NCBI RefSeq assembly: GCF_010500965.1
Contig: NZ_QVMI01000010.1
Location: 1-64,000, forward strand
DNA length: 64,000 nucleotides
DNA from: Bacteroides sp. 51
Lineage (GTDB): Bacteria; Bacteroidota; Bacteroidia; Bacteroidales; Bacteroidaceae
Direction: 5' to 3'
A program made the translations under genes and the position numbers. Of the stretch, positions 43,082-53,763 are shown one piece after another; positions within the stretch are counted from its first letter, which is position 1; each line of letters starts with the position of its first letter. The notes beneath the pieces are model-generated. The model had not been told where the DNA came from. It was given only the letters and a program-made list of their open reading frames with translations, and made no database searches.

Positions 43082-43303
43082 ATGTATTGGACTCTGGAAT
43101 TAGCGTCGAAATTAGAAGATGCCCCTTGGCCTGCAACTAAGGATGAACTTATTGATTATGCCATGAGATCGGGTGCACCTCTTGAAGTGATTGAGAATCT
43201 TCAGGAAATGGAAGATGAAGGAGAGATTTATGAAAGCATCGAAGATATCTGGCCAGATTATCCAAGCAAAGAAGACTTTTTCTTTAACGAAGAGGAGTAC
43301 TGA
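43082..43303 (+). CDS. DUF2795 protein
   Basis: 73 residues, strongly acidic. APWPATKDELIDYAMRSGAP and the following LEVIENLQEM are the DUF2795 core. Function unknown; found in many Bacteroidetes as a short, well-expressed gene. A terminator follows. Confidence 0.85.
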   Translation: MYWTLELASKLEDAPWPATKDELIDYAMRSGAPLEVIENLQEMEDEGEIYESIEDIWPDYPSKEDFFFNEEEY

Positions 43304-43324
43304 TTTGCGGTAAAGCGAAATAAC

Positions 43325-43362
43325 AAATGCCCGTAGACGTTTTCATGCGTCTACGGGCATTT
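43325..43362. terminator. strong bidirectional terminator
   Basis: AAATGCCCGTAGACG and CGTCTACGGGCATTT, a perfect 15-bp stem with an 8-nt loop. Confidence 0.88.
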
Positions 43363-43375
43363 TATTTCTTGCCGG

Positions 43376-43522
43376 TTTCCTGTTAAACACGCTGGCTGGC
43401 TACGTTAACACGTCAACTTTCTACTGTAACGCGGCTACCCTTCGTGTTAAACACCAGCACTCGTGGCGTTAAGCCCCAGAGTTGACGTGTTAACGTAGCC
43501 AGCCAGCGTGTTTAACAGGAAA
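43376..43522. repeat. 43-bp perfect inverted repeat with periodic GTTAA-like motif
   Basis: Left arm 43376-43418 and right arm 43480-43522 are exact reverse complements (each begins or ends with TTTCCTGTTAAACACGCTGG). Motif cores (GTTAAAC, GTTAAC, GTAAC, GTTAAAC, GTTAAG, GTTAAC, GTTTAAC) start at 43382, 43404, 43426, 43446, 43468, 43489 and 43510, that is, every 20-22 bp. It sits between the convergent DUF2795 and kinase genes. Confidence 0.92.
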
Positions 43523-43536
43523 TTTCAGGTGTCGAT

Positions 43537-46230
43537 TTACTTCTTTGTCCTATACGGCAAAGTGAACCAGAAAGTCGAACCTTTTCTTTCTTCCGATTCT
43601 ACACCTATATCACCACCCAATGTTTCGACAATGCTTTTGCTGATAGAAAGCCCCAGTCCTGTGCCTTGTTCGAAGGTGTCGAGCTTGATGAAACGGTTAA
43701 AAATCTTTTCCTGCTTATCGGCTGGGATTCCTGTTCCCGTATCCGTTACATAGAAATAGATATACCCATCTTCCGGTATATGATATCCGAAACGGATACT
43801 GCCTTCTTCGGTGAATTTGATTGCATTATTAATAAAGTTGGTAATGACCTGCATGACCCGGGTTTGTTCGGTGTATAATTGCAAGTCGGGTAATGCCAAC
43901 TCAGAGATAATTTCGACTTTGCTTCCTTCTTTGAGCTTTAATCGCGAGGTCTGTTCTATTTCAGTTAAGATCCTGTTCATATCTACCTCGCTGTAAACAT
44001 ACTCTAACGTTCCGGCTTCGATCTTGGCGATATCGAGGATGTCACTGATTAATTGCAGTAACAAATTGTTGTTATGCTCAATGATGCTAAGGTATTCTAC
44101 TTTTTCTTCCTCGCTGACTTCCTGCGCCAAAATACTCGAGAATCCTACAATGGCGTTTAGCGGTGTACGTATCTCATGGCTCATGTTGGCCAGGAAAGCC
44201 GATTTCAGACGGTTCGACTCTTCTGCTTGTTCTTTGGCGCGTCGTAGCTCGCGCTCCATGAGTTTCATGTCGGTGATATCCCAGGCGGTGAAAATGATCC
44301 ATTTTCTGCCATCAGACAAGTTGACGTAGTTGTTGTTCTGGTATGTGAATTTCTCTTCGCCTTTCTTCGTATAGAAATGGCGTGTGCCTACCTGGGGGAT
44401 TCCGGTCTGTACAAGTTCGATATCTTCATCTCTGATTTGCTCGGCTACGTCGGGCATCACCTCAAAATCGGTTTTACCAACAGCGCCTTTAGCCGGGTAT
44501 TCGAATAATTCGGCCGATTTCTTGTTCCAGAACACATACCTCATCTCATTCTCCACATCTTTCACCTTGGCAGCAATCGGAAGATTGTCTAATATAGATT
44601 CCAAAGAGTGGAGGTGCTCTTCTGCATTCAGGAATAGCTTATGTGCATCTGTTTTGTCAATACAAAATACATCAATGTAGTCATTCTCGGAAGCCTGAAA
44701 CACCATTTTGTCGAAATACCTCACCTGTCCCTCTTTATTAGGAATAACCACCGATAGGTTAATGTTGACATTATTCTTATCTATGAAATTGAGGATCGGA
44801 TATTTTTTTAGCACCCCATCAAAGCGTTTATCTATAATATTACGCTTTTTTATCCCGAAGTAATTCTCAAAAGCCGGGTTCACATCGCGGACGATAATCT
44901 CCTGAACAGCCCCTTGACTATTTCTTATTAGTTGTTTCTGGAAGTAGATAATGGGCATGTTACGAATAAGGGTTTCGTGTCTGGAAGCAATTTCTTTCTC
45001 TTTTTCCTTTTGTGCCGACTCCAATCGTTTAATCCGTTGGCGCATAATCAGAAATAGAATAATCAGGATAAGTGCTCCTATGCTGATGGTGATAGGATAA
45101 GAAAACTTTTCCCAAAGCGATGGTTGCTTTTCGTAGTAGATCACTTCCTTGGGCAGGCCTGCAGTAGTCAATCCGTGCTTTTGTAAATTGCGGTGATTGA
45201 GGTGGATTTTTCCTGTGCCTGCGTTCTGCGATGGAATATCAGACGCATTCTCGCCACTCAGAATATCTTGAATGGTTTGCAGAGTTGTTTTTGCAACTTC
45301 GCTAAAAGGAATATAGATCCCACCAGCAAAATCTCCGGTCACAGTATATTGATCGGATAATGTAAAGATTGGGGTGGCGGCAATATCGGCAACTAAACTG
45401 TATATCTGTTCGTGCGGATAGTAGTTACTGTCGTTCTCGGGGCCTGTTATATTTGTCCATGAATAATAGAGTATTCCTGTTTCCTGCCCGTATTCGCTTA
45501 ATGACTTAAGCAGAGATTCGGTGTTGATTTCCGGAAACGTAAGCAGTGCTAACTCTATACTTGGAAAAAGCTCCTCACACACCTGGGTAATTTCTTTTCT
45601 GGCCATTTTGCAGATAAACCGGTCGTCAGAAATAAAAACCAGTTTCTTCATCTTAGGCAGGAAGTGCTGCATAAGCTCAATAGATTCCTGCATGAGAAAC
45701 GGGATTTGTATAGACGTAATGTTATATCCATCCAACAAAACTGGAGAGATTCCGGTTTGGGCGTTCTCCGGAAGACCAGTTCTATATATCTCGGGTATAT
45801 CTGTTGCTTGATGTTCTTTGGCATGACAGATGATCGTAGGTACTTCCTTCCAGTTGGTGTCAAATAGTGGACGACAGAAGTACCAACCCAAATCGCCAAT
45901 GATGACCACCACTTTAGGCGGTAACGGGTATTTTTGTCGTAGATTCTCTATTCTCTCCTCAATAGTTGCCTGGTCGGGAATATTCCATATAGATAAAGTC
46001 TCGGAATATACGGCCAGATCTCCTTTTTTAGGAAAAGCATCGTCTATTTCTTTATATAATTTATATGTCCATTCTACACGGAAGTTAGAAGAGTTTATAA
46101 CCAATATGTAATTGGAGGGAATGGATTGATCTGCATATACGGAAAATGAAAATGCCGTCAGGAGGGAAAAAACGATAAATATCAGTCCCCTTCTTAAAGT
46201 CTCCTTAAGACCTGGAATGTAAACAATCAT
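43537..46230 (-). CDS. sensor histidine kinase with ABC-substrate-binding-like sensor and PAS domains
   Basis: 897 residues. Signal/anchor (about 15-35), a periplasmic ABC_sub_bind-like domain (about 40-345), and a membrane helix (about 375-395, [17 protein letters not shown]). Two PAS domains follow (about 420-650), then HisKA with [15 protein letters not shown], and HATPase with [20 protein letters not shown] and GTGLGLSI. No receiver domain, and no adjacent regulator, so its partner is unlinked. Confidence 0.88.
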   Translation of the reverse strand: MIVYIPGLKETLRRGLIFIVFSLLTAFSFSVYADQSIPSNYILVINSSNFRVEWTYKLYKEIDDAFPKKGDLAVYSETLSIWNIPDQATIEERIENLRQKYPLPPKVVVIIGDLGWYFCRPLFDTNWKEVPTIICHAKEHQATDIPEIYRTGLPENAQTGISPVLLDGYNITSIQIPFLMQESIELMQHFLPKMKKLVFISDDRFICKMARKEITQVCEELFPSIELALLTFPEINTESLLKSLSEYGQETGILYYSWTNITGPENDSNYYPHEQIYSLVADIAATPIFTLSDQYTVTGDFAGGIYIPFSEVAKTTLQTIQDILSGENASDIPSQNAGTGKIHLNHRNLQKHGLTTAGLPKEVIYYEKQPSLWEKFSYPITISIGALILIILFLIMRQRIKRLESAQKEKEKEIASRHETLIRNMPIIYFQKQLIRNSQGAVQEIIVRDVNPAFENYFGIKKRNIIDKRFDGVLKKYPILNFIDKNNVNINLSVVIPNKEGQVRYFDKMVFQASENDYIDVFCIDKTDAHKLFLNAEEHLHSLESILDNLPIAAKVKDVENEMRYVFWNKKSAELFEYPAKGAVGKTDFEVMPDVAEQIRDEDIELVQTGIPQVGTRHFYTKKGEEKFTYQNNNYVNLSDGRKWIIFTAWDITDMKLMERELRRAKEQAEESNRLKSAFLANMSHEIRTPLNAIVGFSSILAQEVSEEEKVEYLSIIEHNNNLLLQLISDILDIAKIEAGTLEYVYSEVDMNRILTEIEQTSRLKLKEGSKVEIISELALPDLQLYTEQTRVMQVITNFINNAIKFTEEGSIRFGYHIPEDGYIYFYVTDTGTGIPADKQEKIFNRFIKLDTFEQGTGLGLSISKSIVETLGGDIGVESEERKGSTFWFTLPYRTKK

Positions 46231-46409
46231 AAATGAAGTCTCTATATATGAGTGTACTAAGTTGTTTTTGAATGTTTTTGCTGCTCGCCAAATGTATGGA
46301 AAAAAATGGAAACATCTTTATATATTGGCTGAAATAGTTGCATTTATAAAAGAAAAATATGTCTTTGTACACTTTAAATCTTTGTGCGGGCAACAAAATG
46401 TAGTGTCGT

Positions 46410-46442
46410 TTTGTTCTTTTAATGATGAATTACATATCTTTG
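46410..46442 (+). promoter_or_regulatory. promoter of the outer-membrane protein gene
   Basis: TTTG (46410-46413), 21 bp, then TATCTTTG (46435-46442). Confidence 0.75.
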
Positions 46443-46472
46443 TCCTCTGTAAATTTAAAATATAACTAAATT

Positions 46473-47066
46473 ATGAAAAAAATTATTGGCGTTTTAATGG
46501 TCGTTGTAGCTGTGGCTATGGCCATGCCTGCTCAAGCACAAATTAAATTTGGGGTTAAAGGTGGTTTAAACTTGGCTAAGGCCGATTTTGATAAATCGGA
46601 TTTCAAAACAAGTAATTTTACAGGTTTTTTCATTGGCCCGATGGTTGATGTAACTATTCCTCTTGCAGGCTTGGGGCTAGATGGTGCTTTGATGTTCTCT
46701 CAAAGAGGGATTAAAGCTGATGGCGAAACAGAAAAGGAAAATGGAATTGAACTACCTATAAACCTGAAATACAATATTGGGCTAGGTAGTCTTGCTTCGG
46801 TTTATGTTGCTGCTGGTCCGAGTTTCTTCTTTAGCTTTAAAGATGATATAAAGATAGATGATAATACATCATGGGATATTAAGAAATCTCAGTTGGGTAT
46901 TAATCTAGGAGCAGGTGTGAAGCTTCTTAAGCATCTTCAAGTGGGTGTAAACTATCAGATTCCTGTAGGTAAAACGGGGGAATTGACGTTTAAGGATACT
47001 GTAACTGGTGCTAAGAACTCTTATAAAAGTAAAGTTTGGCAAGTTTCTGCTGCTTACTTCTTTTAA
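46473..47066 (+). CDS. outer membrane beta-barrel (PorT-like) protein
   Basis: 197 residues. Signal peptide of about 22 residues (IGVLMVVVAVAMAMPAQAQI). The mature start IKFGVKGGLNLAKADF, the central YKYNIG-like and VYVAAGPSFFFSF segments, and the C-terminal aromatic YF end are typical of PorT-like outer membrane barrels. Role unknown. Confidence 0.82.
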   Translation: MKKIIGVLMVVVAVAMAMPAQAQIKFGVKGGLNLAKADFDKSDFKTSNFTGFFIGPMVDVTIPLAGLGLDGALMFSQRGIKADGETEKENGIELPINLKYNIGLGSLASVYVAAGPSFFFSFKDDIKIDDNTSWDIKKSQLGINLGAGVKLLKHLQVGVNYQIPVGKTGELTFKDTVTGAKNSYKSKVWQVSAAYFF

Positions 47067-47090
47067 GATAGTATAAACACTACAAAATAT

Positions 47091-47134
47091 AACGGGTTAG
47101 CACAAGTAAAAGTGTGCTAACCCGTTTCTTTTTT
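47091..47134 (+). terminator. terminator after the outer-membrane protein gene
   Basis: AACGGGTTAGCACA and TGTGCTAACCCGTT, a perfect 14-bp stem, followed by a T-rich tract. It lies 18 bp before priA. Confidence 0.92.
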
Positions 47135-47151
47135 ATAAGTTTGTACCTGCA

Positions 47152-49611
47152 ATGAGAAAATACGTTGATGTCATACTGCCTTTACCTTTGCCGCGAACCT
47201 TTACCTATTCGCTTCCCGAGGATATTGTAGAAGAGATAGAGCCTGGCTGCAGGGTTGTGGTTCCTTTTGGCCGGAAAAAATATTATACGGCTATTGTACA
47301 CAGCATTCACAGTAATGCACCAACCGATTATGAGGTAAAAGAGGTCACGACTATACTTGATCCATCTCCCATTTTATTGCCTAAGCAATTCACCTTTTGG
47401 AAATGGTTGGCCGATTACTACCTCTGTACACAGGGCGATGTATATAAAGCCGCTTTGCCATCGGGTATGAAGATCGAGAGTGAAACAATCGTAGAATATA
47501 ATCCGGACTTTGAGGCAGATGAACGATTGACAGATAAAGAACAACTCATTCTCGATTTGCTTGCCGGGGAACCCGAGCAATCCGTCACCTACCTGGAAAA
47601 GGCCAGCAAGATAAAAAATATCTTGAACGTAGTGAAAGCACTACTCGATAAAGAAGCCATTTTCGTTAAAGAAGAACTCCGGAAAACATATAAACCCAAG
47701 ACAGAAGCACGTGTACGATTAGCAGAGCCGGTTGCTACCGAAGAAAGAATTAAAAGTCTTTTCGATGAATTGGAGCGTGCTCCGAAACAGTTGGCCCTGT
47801 TAATGAAGTACATAGAACTATCCGGTTTTATGGGCACTAAGGCGCTGAAAGAAGTTGCCAAAAATGAACTATTGCAACGTTCCGGTGCGTCGCCTGCCGT
47901 ATTTAACGGACTGGTTGAGAAAGGAATATTTGAAGTATACCACCATGAAGTAGGGCGATTGAAGCGGCAAGAGATTGAGACAGTCGAACTCAATCCGCTG
48001 AATGACTTTCAGCAACAGGCACATGACAAGGTTGTGGAACAGTTGCAGGAAAAGAATGTTTGTCTACTGCATGGCGTAACTTCCAGCGGAAAAACTGAGA
48101 TATATATACATTTAATTGCCGAGGCCATCCGGCAAGGAAAGCAGGTGCTCTATCTATTGCCCGAGATTGCGTTAACCACCCAAATCACCGAGCGTTTGAA
48201 ACGAGTATTTGGTTCCCGTTTAGGCATATATCATTCAAAGTTTCCAGATGCCGAGCGGGTGGAGATCTGGCAGAAGCAACTCACCGAAAAAGGATATGAT
48301 ATTATCCTTGGTGTGCGTTCGTCCATCTTCCTGCCTTTTAGAGACTTAGGCTTGATCATAGTAGATGAGGAGCATGAAAACACCTATAAGCAGCAAGACC
48401 CCGCACCTCGCTATCATGCCCGTAATGCGGCTATTGTACTGGCCTCATTGTATGGTGCCAAGGTCTTATTAGGAACAGCAACCCCTTCTATCGAAACCTA
48501 CTACAATGCAACCACAGGCAAGTATGGCTTGGTGGAACTAAAAGAACGCTACAAGGAAATCCAGCTACCCGAAATCGTTCCTGTAGATATAAAAGAACTT
48601 GCCCGTAAGAAGCGTATGACAGGACAATTCTCCCGCCTTTTATTGGGTGAGATAAAAGATGCACTTGATAAAAAGGAACAAGTAATCCTGTTTCAAAACA
48701 GGCGGGGCTTTGCACCTATGATCGAGTGCCGTACTTGTGGTTGGGTGCCCAAATGCAAGAACTGCGATGTGAGCCTCACTTACCATAAAAAAATTAACCA
48801 ACTGACTTGCCATTACTGCGGCTATACCATTCCATTGCCACGCTCATGCCCGGCATGTGAAGGCATTGAAATGATAAACCGTGGCTTTGGTACGGAGAAG
48901 ATTGAAGATGATATTAAACTGATTTTCCCCGAGGCGCGTGTCGCCCGGATGGACTTAGATACGACCCGTACCCGTTCGGCTTATGAAAAAATAATCTCCG
49001 ATTTTGAACAAGCGAAAACAGATATCCTGATCGGTACACAAATGGTATCGAAAGGATTAGATTTTGACCATGTAAGCGTAGTGGGTATCCTGAATGCAGA
49101 TACAATGATGAATTACCCCGACTTCCGGGCTTACGAACGCGCTTTCCAACTTATGGCTCAGGTAGCCGGGCGTGCCGGAAGAAAGAATAAAAGGGGTAAA
49201 GTTATCCTTCAGACCAAAAGCATAGACCATCCGATCATTGATCAGGTAATAAAGAATAACTATGAAGAGATGGTGATGAACCAGTTGGCCGAACGGCAAA
49301 TGTTCCATTATCCACCTTACTATCGGCTGGTTTATGTCTATCTAAAGAATAAGAATGCCGCATTGCTAGAGCAAATGGCCCGGGTGATGGCCGAGAAACT
49401 TCGTGCAGTGTTTGGAAGCCGGGTGTGGGGACCTGCCGATCCGCCGGTTGCCCGTGTGCAATTACTATATATCAAAAAGATTATTGTAAAGGTGGAGGTC
49501 AACGCACCGATGAATCGTGCCCGCGATTTGTTGAGGCAAGTCCAACGCGAAATGTTGATGGATGAACGATTTAAATCGTTGATTGTTTATTATGATGTTG
49601 ATCCTATGTAA
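47152..49611 (+). CDS. priA: primosomal protein N' (replication restart helicase)
   Basis: 819 residues. N-terminal DNA-binding domain; helicase Walker A HGVTSSGKTEIYIH, Walker B VDEEHENTYKQQD; eight zinc cysteines in CRTCGW, CKNCD, CHYCG and CPACEG; later motifs IGTQMVSKGLDFD and VAGRAGR. It reloads the replisome at stalled forks. It has a strong terminator before it and is followed by the PTP gene after 38 bp. Confidence 0.96.
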   Translation: MRKYVDVILPLPLPRTFTYSLPEDIVEEIEPGCRVVVPFGRKKYYTAIVHSIHSNAPTDYEVKEVTTILDPSPILLPKQFTFWKWLADYYLCTQGDVYKAALPSGMKIESETIVEYNPDFEADERLTDKEQLILDLLAGEPEQSVTYLEKASKIKNILNVVKALLDKEAIFVKEELRKTYKPKTEARVRLAEPVATEERIKSLFDELERAPKQLALLMKYIELSGFMGTKALKEVAKNELLQRSGASPAVFNGLVEKGIFEVYHHEVGRLKRQEIETVELNPLNDFQQQAHDKVVEQLQEKNVCLLHGVTSSGKTEIYIHLIAEAIRQGKQVLYLLPEIALTTQITERLKRVFGSRLGIYHSKFPDAERVEIWQKQLTEKGYDIILGVRSSIFLPFRDLGLIIVDEEHENTYKQQDPAPRYHARNAAIVLASLYGAKVLLGTATPSIETYYNATTGKYGLVELKERYKEIQLPEIVPVDIKELARKKRMTGQFSRLLLGEIKDALDKKEQVILFQNRRGFAPMIECRTCGWVPKCKNCDVSLTYHKKINQLTCHYCGYTIPLPRSCPACEGIEMINRGFGTEKIEDDIKLIFPEARVARMDLDTTRTRSAYEKIISDFEQAKTDILIGTQMVSKGLDFDHVSVVGILNADTMMNYPDFRAYERAFQLMAQVAGRAGRKNKRGKVILQTKSIDHPIIDQVIKNNYEEMVMNQLAERQMFHYPPYYRLVYVYLKNKNAALLEQMARVMAEKLRAVFGSRVWGPADPPVARVQLLYIKKIIVKVEVNAPMNRARDLLRQVQREMLMDERFKSLIVYYDVDPM

Positions 49612-49649
49612 TAGAATTATTGATAAAAAGGAAAAGATAAGTAATAAGT

Positions 49650-50120
49650 ATGAAAAAAATATTATTTGTTTGTTTAGGAAACATCTGCCGCTCACCGATG
49701 GCAGAAGGTGTGATGCGTCGTTTGGTAGAAGAAGCCGGACTGGAAAAAGAGTTTGTGATAGATTCGGCCGGAACATCGGGTTACCATCAGGGAGATTTGC
49801 CGGATTCGCGTATGCGTGCCCATGCTTCGCAACGTGGATACAACCTGACCCATCATTCCCGCCGGGTACGAACCGAAGACTTTTATGACTTCGACCTGAT
49901 TATCGGTATGGACGATCAGAACATCGCAGACCTGCAAGAGCGCGCTCCCTCAACAGAGGCACTCCGGAAGATACACCGGATGACGGAATATAATACACGT
50001 ATCCCGGCAGATCACGTTCCTGACCCGTATTATGGCGGTTCCTCAGGTTTTGAGCATGTTATTGACTTGCTTGAAGACGCCTGTTCCGGTTTGTTGGAGG
50101 CTTTAACTCAGGATAGCTGA
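49650..50120 (+). CDS. low-molecular-weight protein tyrosine phosphatase
   Basis: 156 residues. Catalytic loop VCLGNICRSPMAEGV (C-x5-R-S) at residues 7-21. General-acid Asp in VPDPYYGGSSGFEHV. It dephosphorylates tyrosines, often of polysaccharide kinases, though none is nearby. Its 3' end overlaps the convergent PgpH-like gene by 62 bp. Confidence 0.92.
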   Translation: MKKILFVCLGNICRSPMAEGVMRRLVEEAGLEKEFVIDSAGTSGYHQGDLPDSRMRAHASQRGYNLTHHSRRVRTEDFYDFDLIIGMDDQNIADLQERAPSTEALRKIHRMTEYNTRIPADHVPDPYYGGSSGFEHVIDLLEDACSGLLEALTQDS

Positions 50121-52152
50121 CGCGGGTGTGATAACTTGTCATCAGTTTATTCTTGAATACCTCTTTTACCGTTGCGATATCCTGGAAAGTGATCGGGCAG
50201 TTCTTGAAATACCCCTCGGATACCTGCGAATCAATAATCTTGTCGACCAACCCGCTGATGCTTTCTTCCGTATATTCCGGTAAGCTCCGCGAAGCGGCTT
50301 CTACTGCATCGGCCATCATAAGGATAGCTGTTTCCTTACTGAAAGGGTTAGGCCCCGGATAAGTGAATAATTCCTCATCGGGTTCTTCGCCCGGATGTTC
50401 GTTCTTCCAGGAAATATAGAAATATCTCGTCTTGCCAAGGCCGTGATGGGTACTGATAAAGTCTTTGATCGCTTGCGGCAGATTATTTTTATCGGCCAGT
50501 TTCAGCCCGTTCCGTACATGGTCGATAACGATCTGGGCGCTCTCTTCGTAGCCTAATTTCTTGTGAGGGTTAACGCCTCCTAACTGGTTCTCGGTAAAGA
50601 ATGCCGGATTTTCCATTTTTCCAATATCATGATACAGTGCTCCTGTACGTACAAGCTGGCTTTTGGCTCCAATCCGTATGGCTGCTTCGGCGGCAAGATT
50701 GGCCACTTGCATGGAATGCTGGAATGTGCCAGGGGCCGTTTCCGACATACGGCGCAGCAGTGGGTTGTTTATATTCGACAGCTCTACCAGTGTTACATTA
50801 GATGTGAAACCAAACATCTTCTCTAACACGAATAACAACGGATAAGTAAACAGCAGTGAAACACCATTGATGGCAAAGTATCTGTACATGCTGGGATTCA
50901 GCTTGGTTAAGTCGTTTTCTGTGATGAGTTCGTATGAGAAATACACAACAGCATAGGTCAGCAGAACCAGGAGAGCGCTGCGGAAAAGTTGAGAGCGCTG
51001 CGATAACTCACGCAAACTGAATATGGCTACCAGCCCTGCCGGAATCTGCAACATAATGAACTCATATGGAAAGCGCAGAATAATGGAGCAGATAAATATA
51101 GTGACAACATGCGCAATAAATGCCGTACGCGAATCAAGGAATATACGGATGATGATGGGCAACATCGCATACGGAATGACGTAAACACTAAATAAATTGT
51201 TGCTGACCATTAATGCTGTAATGATACTATAAAGTACAATCAGAACAAAAAGTAACGACAAACTACGGATATGATCGAAGTAGTCTATACGGAACAATTG
51301 CAGGTATATCATCAGGCAAAGAATAAACACCCCGATAAAGCCCACTTGTCCAATCAGTATCAGTCGCATCTGTATTTTAGATTCGCTTCGCTTAACAGAT
51401 TCTTTGCGAAGAGATTCGAGTATCTGGTAGGTTTTTGCATCAATGATTTCGCCGCGGTCAACGATCTTTTGTCCGCTCTGTACCATACCGACAGCATACG
51501 AATAATTGTCGATTAAGTCGGCCTTTGCCATTTCACTGCGTGCCTGGTCGTAGGTCAGATTGGGGTTGATGTACTCATTGAGCGAACATTGCTGAAGGAT
51601 TTCTTTCTTATACTCCGAATTGGCCGAAAGTATATACTCGTATGCTTCTTTGATGGTGAAGATACCGTCGGTCATACGCGGATTGGCTTCTTTCTCTTCA
51701 ATAACCATGATGGATGCCGTACTGTCCTGGTGTAGCCTGTTCAGGTCTTCCACAGAAACAACTCCCGACAGATAGACCTCGCGTAGGGTCCGTTCGATGT
51801 AGCGTATATAATCGGTCGATGGAAGAATTTCCCGGAGCGAAGTGTTATAATTTGCCCTGAGTTTGGCAACACTTTCCTTTTCGACCTCGTTGTTTAATAT
51901 ATAGTAAGGTTGAAAGTTTGTCAGGATACTATCCTGCTCGTTTTTTACGACAGCATCATCTTTATATATGGGAAAGTCGAATGTAGCCATCAATTGCCCG
52001 TACTTCCAGGGCTTATCAATGCTGAATTGATAATTGAATTTGCCATCACGAGGTAGAAAGTATACAATAAGGGCTACAATGGCAATAAATATGAGCGACT
52101 TAAATATAATTTCTTTGTAAGGCAGGTCTTTTCTTATCTTGAAACGCGACAT
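50059..52152 (-). CDS. PgpH/YqfF-like membrane HD phosphodiesterase (c-di-AMP)
   Basis: 697 residues. An N-terminal anchor, a large extracellular 7TMR-HDED domain (about 50-270), seven membrane helices (about 280-470), and a cytoplasmic HD domain with the HSMQVANLAA, LYHDIGKMENP and STHHGLGKTRYFY motifs. PgpH homologues hydrolyse c-di-AMP. It is antisense to, and overlaps, the PTP gene 3' end. Confidence 0.9.
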   Translation of the reverse strand: MSRFKIRKDLPYKEIIFKSLIFIAIVALIVYFLPRDGKFNYQFSIDKPWKYGQLMATFDFPIYKDDAVVKNEQDSILTNFQPYYILNNEVEKESVAKLRANYNTSLREILPSTDYIRYIERTLREVYLSGVVSVEDLNRLHQDSTASIMVIEEKEANPRMTDGIFTIKEAYEYILSANSEYKKEILQQCSLNEYINPNLTYDQARSEMAKADLIDNYSYAVGMVQSGQKIVDRGEIIDAKTYQILESLRKESVKRSESKIQMRLILIGQVGFIGVFILCLMIYLQLFRIDYFDHIRSLSLLFVLIVLYSIITALMVSNNLFSVYVIPYAMLPIIIRIFLDSRTAFIAHVVTIFICSIILRFPYEFIMLQIPAGLVAIFSLRELSQRSQLFRSALLVLLTYAVVYFSYELITENDLTKLNPSMYRYFAINGVSLLFTYPLLFVLEKMFGFTSNVTLVELSNINNPLLRRMSETAPGTFQHSMQVANLAAEAAIRIGAKSQLVRTGALYHDIGKMENPAFFTENQLGGVNPHKKLGYEESAQIVIDHVRNGLKLADKNNLPQAIKDFISTHHGLGKTRYFYISWKNEHPGEEPDEELFTYPGPNPFSKETAILMMADAVEAASRSLPEYTEESISGLVDKIIDSQVSEGYFKNCPITFQDIATVKEVFKNKLMTSYHTRVSYPELKPPTNRNRRLQASQ

Positions 52153-52245
52153 AAACTTTTATTTTTTCTCGAAAAGTACGAAAAAAAACGATAGTATCGG
52201 AAAAAAAGGGTTAATTTTGCGCGATTTACCTATATTAACTTCGTT

Positions 52246-53763
52246 ATGTCTGAAAGAAAAGTAAGGGTTCGCTTTGCTCCAAGTCCTACGGGGGCATTGC
52301 ATATCGGTGGCGTTCGCACCGCATTATATAACTATCTGTTTGCCCGCCAGCATGGTGGCGATTTTATATTCCGGCTTGAAGATACCGATTCTCAACGTTT
52401 TGTACCAGGTGCCGAAGAGTATATTCTGGAATCGTTCAACTGGTTGAATATCAAGTTTGACGAGGGGGTAACTTTTGGGGGAGAGCATGGTCCGTACAGA
52501 CAGTCGGAGAGACGTGAAATATACAAGAAGTACGTACAAGTACTGTTGGATAATGGCAAGGCATATATTGCTTTTGATACTCCGGAGGAACTGGATGCTA
52601 AACGCAATGAAATAGCGAATTTCCAGTACGATGCATCGACCCGTATGCAGATGCGTAACTCCTTGACGTTGTCTAAGGAAGAAGTAGCTGCATTAATTGC
52701 GGAAGGAAAACAATATGTAGTTCGTTTCAAAATAGAACCCAATGAAGATGTGCATGTCGACGATTTGATCCGTGGCGATGTGGTGATCAATTCTTCTGTT
52801 CTGGACGATAAGGTGCTCTTTAAATCGGCAGACGAGCTGCCTACATACCATTTGGCAAATATCGTGGACGACCACTTGATGGAGGTATCGCATGTGATTC
52901 GTGGTGAGGAATGGTTGCCTTCGGCTCCATTGCATGTATTGTTGTACCGCGCTTTCGGTTGGGAAGATACGATGCCGGTATTTGCTCATCTGCCTTTGTT
53001 GTTGAAGCCGGAGGGTAATGGTAAATTGAGTAAACGTGATGGTGATCGTTTAGGATTCCCGGTATTTCCATTGCAATGGACAGACCCAAAAACGGAGGAA
53101 GTGTCCTCAGGATATCGTGAGGCGGGTTATTTGCCCGAGGCGGTATTGAATTTCCTGGCATTGTTGGGGTGGAATCCGGGTAACGATCAGGAAATCATGT
53201 CGATGGATGAAATGATTAAGTTGTTCGACCTTGCCCGTTGTAGCAAGTCGGGAGCTAAATTTGATTATAAAAAAGGTATTTGGTTCAATCATCAGTATAT
53301 CCAGGCGAAATCGAATGAAGAGATTGCCGAAATGTTTGTACCTGTTTTGGCGGAGCATGGAGTGACTGCCCCTATGGATAAGGTGGTGGCAGTTGTTGGA
53401 TTGACCAAAGAACGTGTTAATTTCGTGAAAGAGCTGTGGGATGCTTCAAGTTTCTTCTTTGTTGCACCTGCGAAGTATGATGAAAAGACGGTAAAGAAAC
53501 GTTGGAAAGAAGATTCGGCCAAGTGTATGCTGGAATTGGCAGAGGTGCTGAGCGGTATCTCAGATTTCAGTCCTCAGGAACAGGAAAAAGTTGTGATGGA
53601 CTGGATCGCTGCTAAGGAATATCATACGGGAAATATTATGAATGCTTTCCGTTTGGCATTGGTTGGCGAAGGAAAAGGTCCACACATGTTTGACATTTCC
53701 TGGGTTCTGGGCAAGGAGGAAACATTGGCTCGTATTATGTGTGCCGTAGAAGTGCTTGGATAA
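52246..53763 (+). CDS. gltX: glutamyl-tRNA synthetase
   Basis: 505 residues. Class I signature [18 protein letters not shown] (HIGH-type) and [12 protein letters not shown] (KMSKS-type). It charges tRNA-Glu (and possibly tRNA-Gln). A -7 box TAATTTTG lies at 52212-52219. Its stop codon overlaps the waaA start (TAATG). Confidence 0.96.
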   Translation: MSERKVRVRFAPSPTGALHIGGVRTALYNYLFARQHGGDFIFRLEDTDSQRFVPGAEEYILESFNWLNIKFDEGVTFGGEHGPYRQSERREIYKKYVQVLLDNGKAYIAFDTPEELDAKRNEIANFQYDASTRMQMRNSLTLSKEEVAALIAEGKQYVVRFKIEPNEDVHVDDLIRGDVVINSSVLDDKVLFKSADELPTYHLANIVDDHLMEVSHVIRGEEWLPSAPLHVLLYRAFGWEDTMPVFAHLPLLLKPEGNGKLSKRDGDRLGFPVFPLQWTDPKTEEVSSGYREAGYLPEAVLNFLALLGWNPGNDQEIMSMDEMIKLFDLARCSKSGAKFDYKKGIWFNHQYIQAKSNEEIAEMFVPVLAEHGVTAPMDKVVAVVGLTKERVNFVKELWDASSFFFVAPAKYDEKTVKKRWKEDSAKCMLELAEVLSGISDFSPQEQEKVVMDWIAAKEYHTGNIMNAFRLALVGEGKGPHMFDISWVLGKEETLARIMCAVEVLG

